A program made the translations under genes and the position numbers. 64,000 nucleotides of DNA, taken from the NCBI RefSeq assembly GCF_013343235.1, contig NZ_CP040094.1:504501-568500 (forward strand), in the 5' to 3' direction. The notes under the pieces were generated by a model that did no database searches, was not told the origin of the DNA, and saw only the letters and a program-made list of their open reading frames with translations. Below, piece by piece: positions 45,275 through 54,651 of this stretch; positions within the stretch are counted from its first letter, which is position 1; every line of letters starts with the position of its first letter. The stretch comes from Nostoc sp. TCL240-02 (GTDB taxonomy: Bacteria > Cyanobacteriota > Cyanobacteriia > Cyanobacteriales > Nostocaceae).

Positions 45275-45526
45275 CTAATGCCAGAGATAAATTTAAGTTT
45301 AGGCTTATGGCAAGGTTCATTTCAAGATATTGAAAGGTTTTGGTTAAGGTGGTTCACCTTGGCGGGAGAATTAATTCCTGCACCCACAGAGGAAGCTGCT
45401 GCTGCAACTGAACGAGCTATCATTGCAGAACAAGAAGCTGCCCAAACTAAACGAAAAGTGGAACAATTAGCAGAACGTTTGCGTCAATTAGGCGTGAATC
45501 CTAATGAACTAGATGAATTACTGTAG
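45275..45526 (+). pseudogene. Uma2-family gene, 3' part, downstream of the IS
   Basis: Continuation of 43684-44244 after the IS. It reads LMPEINLSLGLWQGSFQDIE, then RFWLRWFTLAGELIPAPTEE and an Ala/Glu-rich coiled coil ending LAERLRQLGVNPNELDELL, the usual end of cyanobacterial Uma2 proteins. It begins with an ATG at 45278 and could be translated alone, but without the nuclease part. Confidence 0.8.
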
Positions 45527-46110
45527 CTTCAGGAGTCTTTTTTTCTATGGAGGATAATTTTCTGGTTTTGAGGAATTACATATACTGGAAACTTTGATAG
45601 TCGATGCCGAAGTAGCTATCAAATAACAAGACTGGTTCGTATAAAGATTAATTTTTGAGAGCGATCGCATATTCAACACTTGAAATACATATAATATTTT
45701 CTTTGGAGAAGTCTATAGCAACTTTAGTTTTTTCTCAAAAACCATAATGTCACGCTATATCCTTACTGTTCCAAAACTCAATCCTAATTGAGTTGCTGGG
45801 GATGAGATATGGTTCAGCTACAACTCCAAAAGATGATAACCTAAACATTCGCAGATATTACCGCAGACACTGATTATATCCCAGATACTAAAACACGTAA
45901 GTATAAGTAGTATAATCAAGCTACTCATGTAAAAATTGTCTATTTGGTTACACAAGACTGTTAAAAGATTGTAGAAAAGTGTATTTCCTTGTGTTGATAG
46001 TGGTGCTAACCTCAATTTTAAGGATGTTATCAGCCCTTATCTGCTAGAGTTTCTGACTTTCAGCAAACTAGATAATTTATCAACAATAAAATCGCTAGGA
46101 GTGCGATGAG
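45527..46110. other. Intergenic region upstream of kinase gene 46111
   Basis: 584 bp of AT-rich DNA with no credible gene. One minus-strand frame of 65 codons at 45818-46015 has a hydrophobic middle (LIILLILTCFSIWDIISVC) but no ribosome binding site or known family. No strong repeat was seen. The kinase is preceded by GGAGTGCGATGAG, with GGAG at 46097. Confidence 0.4.
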
Positions 46111-47361
46111 ATGTCACAGTCCCATACCATAAGACCAGAAATAGCTGCTGGAACTCTAATTGATAACCGCTATATTATCCAAAAACTTCTGGGACAGGGA
46201 GGATTGGGGCGAACTTACTTGGCATTTGACACTCGGCGGTTTAATGAAGCTTGTGTCCTCAAAGAGTTTGCACCCATTGGCACAGGGGAAAGTGGGCTGG
46301 AACAATATCGCAACTTATTTAAAAGAGAAGCAAAAATCCTTCATCAATTACAACATCCTCAAATCCCCAAGTTTTTAGCTTGCTTTGAAGGAGATGGTCG
46401 GTTATTCCTAGTACAAGAGTATGTCGACGGCAAAACATATTCTAGGCTGTTGGGAGAACTTCAACGTCAAGGAAGAAACTTTTCTGAAGACGAAGTTATC
46501 CAGTGGCTAAAAAATCTATTACCTGTTTTGGAATATGTCCATCAGCACAACATCATCCATCGAGATATTTCTCCTGATAACATCATGTTACCTGATGGCA
46601 AGGATCTGCCAGTGCTGATTGATTTCGGTGTTGGGAAGCAAATTGCTGACATGAACGAGGGGAGAAGTTCTAACCACCAAGTAACATTTGTTGGCAAAAT
46701 GTCTCTTGTAGGCAAAGTGGGTTATGCACCTCGCGAACAGATTAGCTTAGGTTTATGCTCAGCTTCTAGTGACCTTTACGCCTTGGGAGTAACAGCTATT
46801 GTACTACTCACAGGTAGAGATCCATCTTTACTAATGGATCAGTACTCACTTGAATGGAACTGGCGTTATTATACTTACGTTAGTGATGAGTTCGCTCAAG
46901 TACTTGATTGTATGTTGGCAGATAGACCCAACAAGCGATATCAAACAGCCAGGGAAGTTATCAAAGATTTAGAGCGAATTGGAGAACCAGAACTAGCAAT
47001 ATTTCCTCCAGTCATCCTTGATGATTTGCCTGCTACGGTATTTAATCCTGAATTTCAGGCTATGTCGGCAATATCGCAGTCATACAACCAACCTGGAGAA
47101 ACAACTTTTAGTTCACCTAGTTTACCTGCTAATGTACAAAGTGGGCAAATTGAACAACAACAACCTTCACTCCAACCAGGATTTATTAAACATTGTCAAC
47201 AAGAATTAGCCTACCACATCGGACCAATGGCAAATATGATTATAGAAGAAATATTAGATGAGAATCCTTACATTTTACCTGATCAATTTGTTGAACTTAT
47301 AGCCAACCAAATTCCTAACTTTCAAGCAGCTTTTGAATTCAAAAAAAGCTTATTTTCATAG
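46111..47361 (+). CDS. Ser/Thr protein kinase with C-terminal DUF8082-like domain
   Basis: A 416-residue soluble kinase. The P-loop GQGGLGRTYLAF, VLKEF lysine, HRDISPDN catalytic loop, IDFGVGKQ and GYAPREQ are present. The catalytic-loop lysine of HRDxKxxN is serine here (HRDIS), a variant found in other cyanobacterial kinases. The kinase domain ends near residue 290; a Pro/Ser/Gln-rich linker leads to a 60-residue helical domain (FIKHCQQELAYHIGPMANMI IEEILDENPYI) seen at the end of several Nostoc kinases. The gene is convergent with the sensor 47651-48559. Confidence 0.9.
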   Translation: MSQSHTIRPEIAAGTLIDNRYIIQKLLGQGGLGRTYLAFDTRRFNEACVLKEFAPIGTGESGLEQYRNLFKREAKILHQLQHPQIPKFLACFEGDGRLFLVQEYVDGKTYSRLLGELQRQGRNFSEDEVIQWLKNLLPVLEYVHQHNIIHRDISPDNIMLPDGKDLPVLIDFGVGKQIADMNEGRSSNHQVTFVGKMSLVGKVGYAPREQISLGLCSASSDLYALGVTAIVLLTGRDPSLLMDQYSLEWNWRYYTYVSDEFAQVLDCMLADRPNKRYQTAREVIKDLERIGEPELAIFPPVILDDLPATVFNPEFQAMSAISQSYNQPGETTFSSPSLPANVQSGQIEQQQPSLQPGFIKHCQQELAYHIGPMANMIIEEILDENPYILPDQFVELIANQIPNFQAAFEFKKSLFS

Positions 47362-47650
47362 ATATTATAGACTACTCTGGCAATCCGATTTGATTTCTGT
47401 TCGCGTAGCACGGCGTAGCCATAATTATTTGCGTAGCAAGGCAATAGGCAATCTTGCTACAGTCAAAAAGCCTCTCTCAGACATACTAAATTTTTTCAAA
47501 AATCAAATATGAGTCCTATATCAATTTAGAAATAAGTTAGAATAGTTCAACTATTTCTATGAAAATTAATTACGTTAGCGTAGCGCTTACTCTTACAGAG
47601 AAGCAAGGTAAGCGCAGCATCTCGAAGAGAGAGCGTCATTACTAATTATT
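47362..47650. repeat. Intergenic GCGTAGC-type repeats
   Basis: The 289 bp between convergent kinase and sensor genes hold scattered GCGTAGCACGGCGTAGCC and GCGTAGCGCTTAC sequences with their inverse AAGGTAAGCGC, typical of Nostoc dispersed repeats. No gene was seen. Confidence 0.45.
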
Positions 47651-48559
47651 TTAATCTCCTGTACCCCCCTGAGTGCGTTTGATTCTTTTCATTGCCATTT
47701 CTAAACTTAACTGCATCCGTTTAAAGGCTTTAGCTAAATTACCGATTTCATCATTAGACATCTGCTCGAATTCAACTTCCATGTGTCCTGTACTAACTTC
47801 TTCCGCGATGCGAGTCATGCGTTTGAGTGGCACAACAACCTGTCGATTCAAGAACAAGTTAACTAACAGGATAGTCGCTATAAATATAGTTGATACAATT
47901 AAGATAATTAGTAAAGAAGACTGATTTGCTTTGCTGATTACATTCTTTGCCGGTACTGATATAATTTGAGCGCCGACAATCTCATTCAGCTTCCACCCAA
48001 ATCCATTAGCTGTGCCATAAAGAGTAATCATACTTTGAGGGGCAGCCTCCGGTACGCTATGACACTTCAGACAGCTTTCTTCAGAAACTTTTAAGGGACG
48101 AGCAATATAAAAGATATCCCCACTAGGAATTGAGCGAAATCCACTCACTTCTTTAAGATCCGATTTATTTCTAAACCTTTCTACAATTTCCGTCTCAAAA
48201 CCGTCAGCCTTATCCCGCAGATTTGTGGGATTGAGAGTTGCTTCTTTATAAAAGAAATCACGATATTCTGGTGTTTTCCGTAAAATCTCAAATACCTCCC
48301 GTGCTGAGTATCCAGGTACGGTTTGCGGCAAAAACTCAGTAGCCAATTTATCAACTAGCTCTGGATTCACTTGAGTACTGGTGTACTTACGAACAGAACT
48401 CATTGTTTGAATGAGGATGAGACCGGTAGAGCTAATATCTTGTTTAGCATTCTCCCTAAGCAAAGAAGAAAGAGCAAATCCACTCAAGCTCAAACCGAAT
48501 GTCAGAATTACCAGTAGCAGAATTGTAAACTTTTGTTTCAGATTCAGATTCTTTAGCAT
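47651..48559 (-). CDS. Membrane sensor with heme-binding DUF3365 (Tll0287-like) domain and HAMP
   Basis: A 302-residue protein. TM1 is at about residues 10-30. The outside domain (about 35-205) ends with CLKCH (C163, C166, H167), a CxxCH heme c attachment motif; the whole fits the Tll0287-like DUF3365 family. TM2 is at about 212-235, followed by a HAMP domain (VVVPLKRMTRIAEEVSTGHM..EIGNLAKAFKRMQLSLEMAM). There is no kinase, cyclase or methyl-acceptor output domain, so it must signal through a partner. Ser/Thr kinase genes lie on both sides (46111 and 48854), the latter divergent. Redox or gas sensing is an inference from the heme site. Confidence 0.87.
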   Translation of the reverse strand: MLKNLNLKQKFTILLLVILTFGLSLSGFALSSLLRENAKQDISSTGLILIQTMSSVRKYTSTQVNPELVDKLATEFLPQTVPGYSAREVFEILRKTPEYRDFFYKEATLNPTNLRDKADGFETEIVERFRNKSDLKEVSGFRSIPSGDIFYIARPLKVSEESCLKCHSVPEAAPQSMITLYGTANGFGWKLNEIVGAQIISVPAKNVISKANQSSLLIILIVSTIFIATILLVNLFLNRQVVVPLKRMTRIAEEVSTGHMEVEFEQMSNDEIGNLAKAFKRMQLSLEMAMKRIKRTQGGTGD

Positions 48560-48853
48560 AATTACAGATTACCTACAAGTCAAATTATTATGAACAAATA
48601 TGGCGAAAGTCATCGTTTACTCTAACATGAGCAATCAACTCTCATATTTTGATCTAAAGGCAAAGTTTCGCTAAAGCTATTAGGGTATACACAACTTTAT
48701 ACTATTAGTAATTATCGAGGTTAATGAAAATGTTCTCTAAGTAGCTAACTTCCAAAAATCTACAACAGCGATTCAAATGGAATTCCCAAAAATTCGTGTT
48801 GGCTGTTTTGATACCGTGCCAAAATAAATACCAGCAATTGTCAAATATTACTA

Positions 48854-50749
48854 ATGGTGTGGAATGCAGGAAAGTCTTTATTCGGGGGACGCTACATTAT
48901 CGAAAGCCAACTAGGTGAAGGCGGAATTGGCATTACTTATCTTGCCAGAAATCAACGGAATCAACTGCGAGTGATTAAAACCCTTAAAGAAGAAATCCTG
49001 AACCACCCCGCCTGGATACTCCACCGAAACAAGTTACGGCAAGACTTCCGTGATGAAGCAGTTAGGCTGGCTGTGTGTCACCATCCCCATATAGTAGAAA
49101 TAGAAACCATCTTCGATGATGGGAATTTGCCCTGCATGGTGATGGAATACATCGAAGGCGAAGACTTAGGACAGTATTTAAAACGGGTTGGAGTGCTATC
49201 AGAAGCAGAAGCGCTGCTCTACATCAGACAAATTGGCGACGCTTTGACACTAATCCATTCTAAAGGATTGCTGCATCGGGATCTCAAACCACGCAACATT
49301 ATGATCCGCATTGATAAATCTGAAGCAGTGCTCATAGACTTTGGCATCGCTAGAGAATTTATTCCTAATGTAATTCAAAGACATACGGTGTATCGCACTC
49401 CTGGTTTTGCCCCACCTGAGCAGTATGAATCAGAAGCGCCACGAGGAGAATACATTGATATCTATGCTTTAGCTGCTACTCTGTATAATTTGCTTACCGG
49501 AGTGATACCGACAAGTGCAGATGATAGACGGCACAATATTAATTTAGAACCACCACAATATTTTAATCCCAACATCAGCAATAGGGTAAATCAAGCTATT
49601 ATGTGCGGCATGGATTTGGAGTCAACCTATCGTCCCCAATCTGTGCAGGAGTGGTTGGATTTATTGGGCCCTGAAAACGAGAAAAAGATAGCACCAGCAA
49701 CATCCACCTTAGTGATAACGCCCAGAGTAAAATTACCTCCACCTGTTGCATTAGACCAGCAAAACTGGCAATGTGTACAGACCCTCAGAGGTCATTCTAG
49801 TATGGTTCATGCGATCGCTATTAGTCCAGATGGGCAATTGATTGCTAGTGGCAGTAATGACCATACTATTAAACTTTGGCAACTGAGTACTGGCAAGCTA
49901 GTGCGTCAAATGGGTCGTTGGTCTTCTGGTCATTCTAGTATGGTTAATTCCGTTGCCTTTAGCCCAATCTCAGCAAAGCTTTCTTATCAAGGAGAGTCAG
50001 ATAAATCTGCCGGAATCGCAGATTTGAATTGGGGAATCTTGGCTAGCGGTAGTTGGGATAATACAATCAAATTGTGGGATGTAAACACAGGAAAAGAAAT
50101 TCGCACTCTCACTGGTCACACTAACTGGGTGAATTCTGTTGCCTTTAGTCCAGATGGCAAGTTTCTTGTTAGTGGCAGTGCTGACTGCACTATTAAACTA
50201 TGGCAAGTAAACACTGGTATAGAAATTCAAACTCTCACAGGTCATTCCGACTCAGTTTCATCAATTGCTTATTCTCCGAGAACAGCTACAACGACAAATA
50301 GCCAGGATAGACAGCTTGTCGCTAGTGGCAGTAATGACTACACAATCAAACTGTGGCAAGTATACACAGGCAGAAACATCTACACATTTACAGGTCATTC
50401 CTTTTTCATAAACTGTATCGCCTTCAGCCACGATGCAGAAATGATTGCTAGTGGCAGTGGTGACAACACAATTAAATTGTGGCATGTAAACACAGGCAGA
50501 GAAATTCGCACTCTCATTGGTCATTCTGATTCAGTTTGGTCAGTTGCCTTTAGCCAAGATAGGCAATTTCTCGCTAGTGGCAGTTGGGACAACACTATCA
50601 AACTGTGGCATTTACAAAGTGGTAGAGAAATCAGCACACTTACAGGACATTCCAGCTATGTTCGATGTGTCACCTTCAGTCCTGATGGTCAAACCCTAGT
50701 GAGCGGTAGTGATGACGATACTATCAAGATTTGGCGACGGGGGAGATGA
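48854..50749 (+). CDS. Ser/Thr protein kinase with seven WD40 repeats
   Basis: A 631-residue protein. The kinase part has [34 protein letters not shown] and APPEQYESE. From about residue 305 seven WD40 units form a beta propeller; each has a GHSxxVxxVAFS and SGSxDxTIKLW core, for example [33 protein letters not shown]. Two blades have insertions (after [10 protein letters not shown] and [10 protein letters not shown]). The propeller likely recruits substrates. It is divergent from the heme sensor, with 294 bp between starts. AT-rich intergenic DNA there shows no clear operator. Confidence 0.93.
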   Translation: MVWNAGKSLFGGRYIIESQLGEGGIGITYLARNQRNQLRVIKTLKEEILNHPAWILHRNKLRQDFRDEAVRLAVCHHPHIVEIETIFDDGNLPCMVMEYIEGEDLGQYLKRVGVLSEAEALLYIRQIGDALTLIHSKGLLHRDLKPRNIMIRIDKSEAVLIDFGIAREFIPNVIQRHTVYRTPGFAPPEQYESEAPRGEYIDIYALAATLYNLLTGVIPTSADDRRHNINLEPPQYFNPNISNRVNQAIMCGMDLESTYRPQSVQEWLDLLGPENEKKIAPATSTLVITPRVKLPPPVALDQQNWQCVQTLRGHSSMVHAIAISPDGQLIASGSNDHTIKLWQLSTGKLVRQMGRWSSGHSSMVNSVAFSPISAKLSYQGESDKSAGIADLNWGILASGSWDNTIKLWDVNTGKEIRTLTGHTNWVNSVAFSPDGKFLVSGSADCTIKLWQVNTGIEIQTLTGHSDSVSSIAYSPRTATTTNSQDRQLVASGSNDYTIKLWQVYTGRNIYTFTGHSFFINCIAFSHDAEMIASGSGDNTIKLWHVNTGREIRTLIGHSDSVWSVAFSQDRQFLASGSWDNTIKLWHLQSGREISTLTGHSSYVRCVTFSPDGQTLVSGSDDDTIKIWRRGR

Positions 50750-50839
50750 AGAAGTAAGGGAACGGAGAGCAAAATCTACCTTATCCGCCTCCACATCTTC
50801 TAGCCCTACGATAGAAATGCGATCGCCCCAAATTTGTGA

Positions 50840-50866
50840 CAATAATCACGGCAACCGTGATTATTG
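50840..50866. terminator. Perfect 12-bp hairpin between kinase and SDH protease genes
   Basis: CAATAATCACGG (50840-50851) and CCGTGATTATTG (50855-50866) are perfect complements with a CAA loop. It lies 16 bp before the next start and 90 bp after the kinase stop. No T-run. It could be a terminator, a regulator of translation of the next gene or a binding site for a dimeric protein. Confidence 0.6.
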
Positions 50867-50882
50867 AACAATAAATAATTTT

Positions 50883-51776
50883 ATGGGCTTTGGTATTGGT
50901 GATTTATTTTGGATTTTCCTGCTTCTAACTTCCTTACAACCCCTTTGGCAAAAACGTCAAATAGAATATCGCCGCTTGCGTGCTTTACAAGAATTTCAAC
51001 AAGAACGCAAAAGTCGGGTAATTTTGTTAATTCACCGCCAAGAGTCTATTAGCTTTCTGGGAATTCCCATATCTCGCTACATTACTATCGAAGACTCAGA
51101 ACAAATCTTACGAGCTATTCGCCTCACACCCCCAGATGTGCCAATTGACTTAATTTTGCACACTCCTGGCGGTTTGGTTTTGGCAACAGAACAAATCGCC
51201 AGAGCATTAATTCGCCACCAGGCAAAAGTCACAGTCTTTGTCCCGCACTATGCCATGAGTGGCGGTACAATGCTTGCCCTGGCCTCTGATGAAATTATTA
51301 TGGATGCTAACGCTGTCTTGGGGCCAGTTGATCCCCAATTGGGCAATTACCCCGCAGCAAGTATTCTACAAGTGATTGAAGATAAACCCATCAGTGAGAT
51401 TGACGATCAAACTTTAATTATGGCCGACCTCTCACGCAAAGCAATTGGGCAGGTACAGAGGTTTGTAAGAACTTTGCTTAAAGACAGTATACCCAAACAA
51501 AAAGTTTTGCCAGAAAATATCGAATCGATTATCGAAGCCTTAACAACCGGGCGCGTCACCCACGATTATCCCATAATTATTGAAGAAGCAACAGAAATGG
51601 GGCTGCCCGTAACTGTCGGACTGCCCCATTCTATTTATGATCTTATGGACTTGTACCCACAGGCGCAAGGAGGGCGACCCAGCGTGCAGTACATTCCTAT
51701 GCCTTACAATGACGGTCGTCCAATTCTACCTATACCCAAGGGTAGACCCTTAGAAGAACCAAATCAGATGACTTGA
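50883..51776 (+). CDS. SDH-family Clp-fold serine protease, membrane-anchored
   Basis: A 297-residue protein with an N-terminal hydrophobic helix (FGIGDLFWIFLLLTSLQPLW) and a Clp/crotonase-fold domain. The nucleophile serine sits in PHYAMSGGTMLALASDEI, the aspartate in LGPVDPQLGNYPA, and a histidine in IDLILHTPGGLVLATEQIA, the residues of the SDH (Ser-Asp-His) proteinase family. It likely cleaves membrane proteins, like SppA, though no substrate is known. The C-terminus is Pro-rich. The gene ends 27 bp from the convergent peptidoglycan-binding gene. Confidence 0.88.
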   Translation: MGFGIGDLFWIFLLLTSLQPLWQKRQIEYRRLRALQEFQQERKSRVILLIHRQESISFLGIPISRYITIEDSEQILRAIRLTPPDVPIDLILHTPGGLVLATEQIARALIRHQAKVTVFVPHYAMSGGTMLALASDEIIMDANAVLGPVDPQLGNYPAASILQVIEDKPISEIDDQTLIMADLSRKAIGQVQRFVRTLLKDSIPKQKVLPENIESIIEALTTGRVTHDYPIIIEEATEMGLPVTVGLPHSIYDLMDLYPQAQGGRPSVQYIPMPYNDGRPILPIPKGRPLEEPNQMT

Positions 51777-51805
51777 GGGTCTTTGGGTAGGGGTTTTTGT
51801 GGAGA

Positions 51806-52507
51806 CTAGGGTGTAGATGTTGGCGTAGCTGTCGGTGTAGCCGTTGGCGTAGCTGTTGGCGTAGCTGTTGGCGTAGCTGTTGGCGTAGCTGTCGGTGTAG
51901 CTGTTGGTGTAGCTGTTGGTGTAGCTGTTGGTTTAGCTGTTGGTTTAGCTGTTGGTTTAGCTGTTGGTTTAGCTGTTGGCGTAGCTGTTGGTTTAGCCGT
52001 TGGTTTCGTTGTTGGTTTAGCTGTTGGCTGACTCAAGACTGTCTTTGCTTCTTCATTCAGCTTTTGGCGGAGTGCTAAATTAGCAATTCCAGTTTCTTGC
52101 AACTGATGTTTCTTTTGATACTCCTTCACTACTTCTTCCGTGCGGGAACCGTAAAAATGATCGCGCGGTAGGGGAGGATTAGGCTTGACTACTGCATTCA
52201 AATTTGTGTGCAGAATTTGAACAATGTTAGCAGCAAAATCTTGGGTTTTTGGCCCTGCTATCCCATCAACTGGTTTTAGCTTATAACCTGTCTGAAATTC
52301 ACGAATTGCCTTTTTGGTTTCCTCATCTGTCAAAGGACCATTTGTTACCTTGACGTTATAGCCTAGACCTCGCAACACAGAACGGAATTGCTGGGGCGTA
52401 TAGCTACGTTGAGGTGCTGCGAAACCTGTGTCTGCTATTACCACACTAGCGCTTATCAGGCAAGTAACAGCAAAAGTCGCGCTTGATTTTCCAAAACCAC
52501 ACCACAT
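51806..52507 (-). CDS. Exported peptidoglycan-binding protein with TATP-rich tail
   Basis: A 233-residue protein with a signal peptide (ATFAVTCLISASVVIADTGF AAP), then two PG_binding_1-like units (YTPQQFRSVLRGLGYNVKV..AIREFQTGYKLKPVDGIAGPKT and HFYGSRTEEVVKEYQKKHQLQETGIA). The last 75 residues are 18-19 tandem TAKP/TATP tetrads. Such Thr/Pro tails span the cell wall or are glycosylated. The repeat DNA is a pure 12-bp satellite (51820-52030), so length may differ between strains. Confidence 0.85.
   Translation of the reverse strand: MWCGFGKSSATFAVTCLISASVVIADTGFAAPQRSYTPQQFRSVLRGLGYNVKVTNGPLTDEETKKAIREFQTGYKLKPVDGIAGPKTQDFAANIVQILHTNLNAVVKPNPPLPRDHFYGSRTEEVVKEYQKKHQLQETGIANLALRQKLNEEAKTVLSQPTAKPTTKPTAKPTATPTAKPTAKPTAKPTAKPTATPTATPTATPTATPTATPTATPTATPTATPTATPTSTP
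51820..52030. repeat. 12-bp tandem repeats coding the TATP/TAKP tail
   Basis: GTAGCTGTTGGC/GTAGCTGTTGGT/TTAGCTGTTGGT units in tandem, about seventeen to eighteen copies, in frame with 51806-52507 so that length changes keep the frame. The units fall in blocks (GTA-type then TTA-type), a sign of local amplification. Confidence 0.9.
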
Positions 52508-52941
52508 ATTTAAAACTCCTTTGGATTAAATCAGCAGGATTATAAATGTTAACAGCTGCATTTTAAGTTTGTTTAATAACTTTTTTCGCGATTTTTTAAT
52601 GATTTTTGAATAATTTTTGAATAATTTTTGCCGAAGTTAACAAGGTGTATAAAAAATAATTCATGTCATCCATCAAAAGACATATCTTGTATTGGCAGAG
52701 ATGCAGAGGTTATTATTTGAAGCGAATACACGCTTTGAACACTCAATTGCGATATTGATGCATTTATGTGGATCGGTGTCAACTTAAGCCCTTTGTCTCT
52801 AAGCATTTTTTAACCTTAAGTTGACATAAATACATATACATACATTTATACTGAGGTCTACTCAACTGCAAATTGCTGTATTTGGTTGGAAAGAAACGAA
52901 AATTAATAAATGGAAGAGCTGATATTCTAAATATCCAAAAA
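52508..52941. other. AT-rich region between divergent PG-binding and membrane protein genes
   Basis: 434 bp with A/T runs (TTTTTTAATGATTTTTGAATAATTTTTGAATAATTTTTG-like triplicate near 52595-52630) and no gene. A TTG at 52873 opens the next frame but has no family support. No promoter was identified. Confidence 0.4.
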
Positions 52942-54411
52942 ATGTATAATATGCAACAAAAAAAGAAAGATATAAAGTCTTCTAAGCAGAAAAATCTTTG
53001 GTTTGAAAGATTTATGGCAATTACTGCCACTGTAAATTTAGGTTTAGTTTTGTTTAATTTAAGTTACGTACCTTGGCGAGATTTTTACTTGCGGAAGTTT
53101 CCGCAAGTTATTCAGATTTATGACCCAATAAAAGGTATTGAACCCCACCGAGACACAAAAAGTTATCTAGAAACAGTAGACGCATTAGAAGAACAAGTCA
53201 GCCAAACAGGATTAGAGTCTTCTGAGGTAAAAAGCAGACTAGAGCAAGTAAAGCGTCTTAGCAACGAGATGATTGACAGTAACCCCTTTGCTGGAGTTAA
53301 TAAAAGTGGGACTTTGGAAAAAATCAAAAAGCGGATGCGATCGCACATCGGTAACGAATCTGCAAAACAGTCCTTTGCCATTTTTTGGAGTCAGCCTTAC
53401 CTCTTGCAAAATGGCTGGATTAAAGAAATTAATTTTTTTAACGAGAGCATTCGCCCTTTGATTGCCACTAACTACTACCGCCAAATCGGTGAAAGTGGCG
53501 AATTTGTGGATAATTTTTGGATTATTGACTTACCCTTCGTGATTTTATTTGGCGTAGAATTACTGGGGCGTACCTTCTTAATCAAACGCCGACATCTTGG
53601 TTTAAGCTGGTTTGAAGCAATATTGTGGCGTTGGTACGACGTATTTTTAGTCCTACCATTTTGGCGTTGGTTGCGAATCTTACCTGTATTAGTCCGCCTC
53701 GATCAAGCGCATTTATTGAATCTCCATCCAGTGCGAAAGCAAATTCATCAGGGGATTGTCGCCAATTTTGCTGAAGAACTCACAGAAGTAGTAGTAGTAA
53801 GGGTAATTAACCAGGTTCAGGGTTCAATTCAACGGGGTGAGTTAACGCATTGGCTCTCACAACAAGAAAATTTACGTCCCTACATAGATATTAATAATGT
53901 CAATGAAGTCGAAGCGATCGCAGGTCTTTTGGTAAAAACAATTGTTTACCAAGTCTTACCTGATATTCAACCTGCGATCGTCGCCATTTTGCGCCACAAC
54001 ATCGAAACCGTCTTCCATCAAGTCCCCGTCTACCGCAACCTCCAGAATCTTCCTGGTGTGGGAAAAGCTCAAACTCAGTTAAGCGAACAACTGGCAACGC
54101 AAATCACAACTAATCTTTACAAAACTTTAGTTAGCGCTGTTGAAGACCCTGTTGGCGCAAAACTCACCAGTCAACTTGTAGAAAAGTTTAGCGAAGCTTT
54201 GGGATCTGAAATGAAGGAAAAACACGTACTTTCCGAAATTCAGAGTTTACTTTTTGACTTCTTAGAGGAAATCAAAATCAACTACGTCCAGCGTTTATCC
54301 CAAGAAGACATAGACCAAATTATCGAGCAAACCAGGCAGCTACGCACACAAGCATCAGTTCCAACAGTCGTTGATAAAAGCACCACTTCCCCAAAAATAC
54401 GCGAAGGGTAG
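52942..54411 (+). CDS. Large hypothetical membrane protein
   Basis: About 490 residues. N-terminal basic segment (QQKKKDIKSSKQKNLWFERF) and TM helix (MAITATVNLGLVLFNLSYV), a coiled-coil-like acidic stretch (YLETVDALEEQVSQTGLESS.. EVKSRLEQVKRL), a second TM pair (FVDNFWIIDLPFVILFGVEL; WYDVFLVLPFWRWLRILPVL) and a long soluble C-terminus with amphipathic helices. I recognise it as a cyanobacterial conserved protein of unknown function; the VILFGVELLGR...WRWLRILPVLVRLDQ part recalls voltage-sensor-like ion channel helices, without pore motif. ATG 52942 or 52951 is the likely start. Confidence 0.65.
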   Translation: MYNMQQKKKDIKSSKQKNLWFERFMAITATVNLGLVLFNLSYVPWRDFYLRKFPQVIQIYDPIKGIEPHRDTKSYLETVDALEEQVSQTGLESSEVKSRLEQVKRLSNEMIDSNPFAGVNKSGTLEKIKKRMRSHIGNESAKQSFAIFWSQPYLLQNGWIKEINFFNESIRPLIATNYYRQIGESGEFVDNFWIIDLPFVILFGVELLGRTFLIKRRHLGLSWFEAILWRWYDVFLVLPFWRWLRILPVLVRLDQAHLLNLHPVRKQIHQGIVANFAEELTEVVVVRVINQVQGSIQRGELTHWLSQQENLRPYIDINNVNEVEAIAGLLVKTIVYQVLPDIQPAIVAILRHNIETVFHQVPVYRNLQNLPGVGKAQTQLSEQLATQITTNLYKTLVSAVEDPVGAKLTSQLVEKFSEALGSEMKEKHVLSEIQSLLFDFLEEIKINYVQRLSQEDIDQIIEQTRQLRTQASVPTVVDKSTTSPKIREG

Positions 54412-54416
54412 AGAAG

Positions 54417-54510
54417 CTGGGAGGCAGGGGAGCAGGGGGCAGAGGAGCAGAGGAGAAATTACAGTAAGTCTTACCCCAATGCCCTATACCCAATTCCCAA
54501 TGCCCTATAC
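54417..54510. repeat. STRR repeats before rimP operon
   Basis: GGCAGGGGAGCAGGGGGCAG-type units, the core GAAATTACAGTAAGTCTTACC, then CCCAATGCCCTATA/CCCAATTC heptamers. Same general architecture as other STRR blocks. A frame starting in the last unit (54514) runs into rimP but encodes no known N-terminus. Confidence 0.7.
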
Positions 54511-54613
54511 CCAATGCCTATACTCGACTCTCCATTAAATGCGCTAAACTCGAATGAGGGCGAACCATCATTGATTCGTCACAAGACTTCTTGGAAGATA
54601 TACCTATCGCAGG

Positions 54614-54639
54614 AAGTGGGTCAGTGCCCACTTTTTTTA
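54614..54639 (+). terminator. Intrinsic terminator/attenuator in the rimP leader
   Basis: AAGTGGG (54614-54620) pairs with CCCACTT (54627-54633), loop TCAGTG, followed by a T7 run, twelve bases before the rimP ATG. A textbook terminator at this place would stop most transcripts before the rimP-nusA-infB operon unless read-through is regulated. NusA, made by the operon, affects termination, so autoregulation is plausible. Confidence 0.8.
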
Positions 54640-54651
54640 TTGAATTCTCTC

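Noticed and set aside
54514..54651. 46-residue N-terminal extension of RimP
   Set aside because: It would run through the intrinsic terminator and has no similarity to RimP N-termini; ATG 54652 fits the family.
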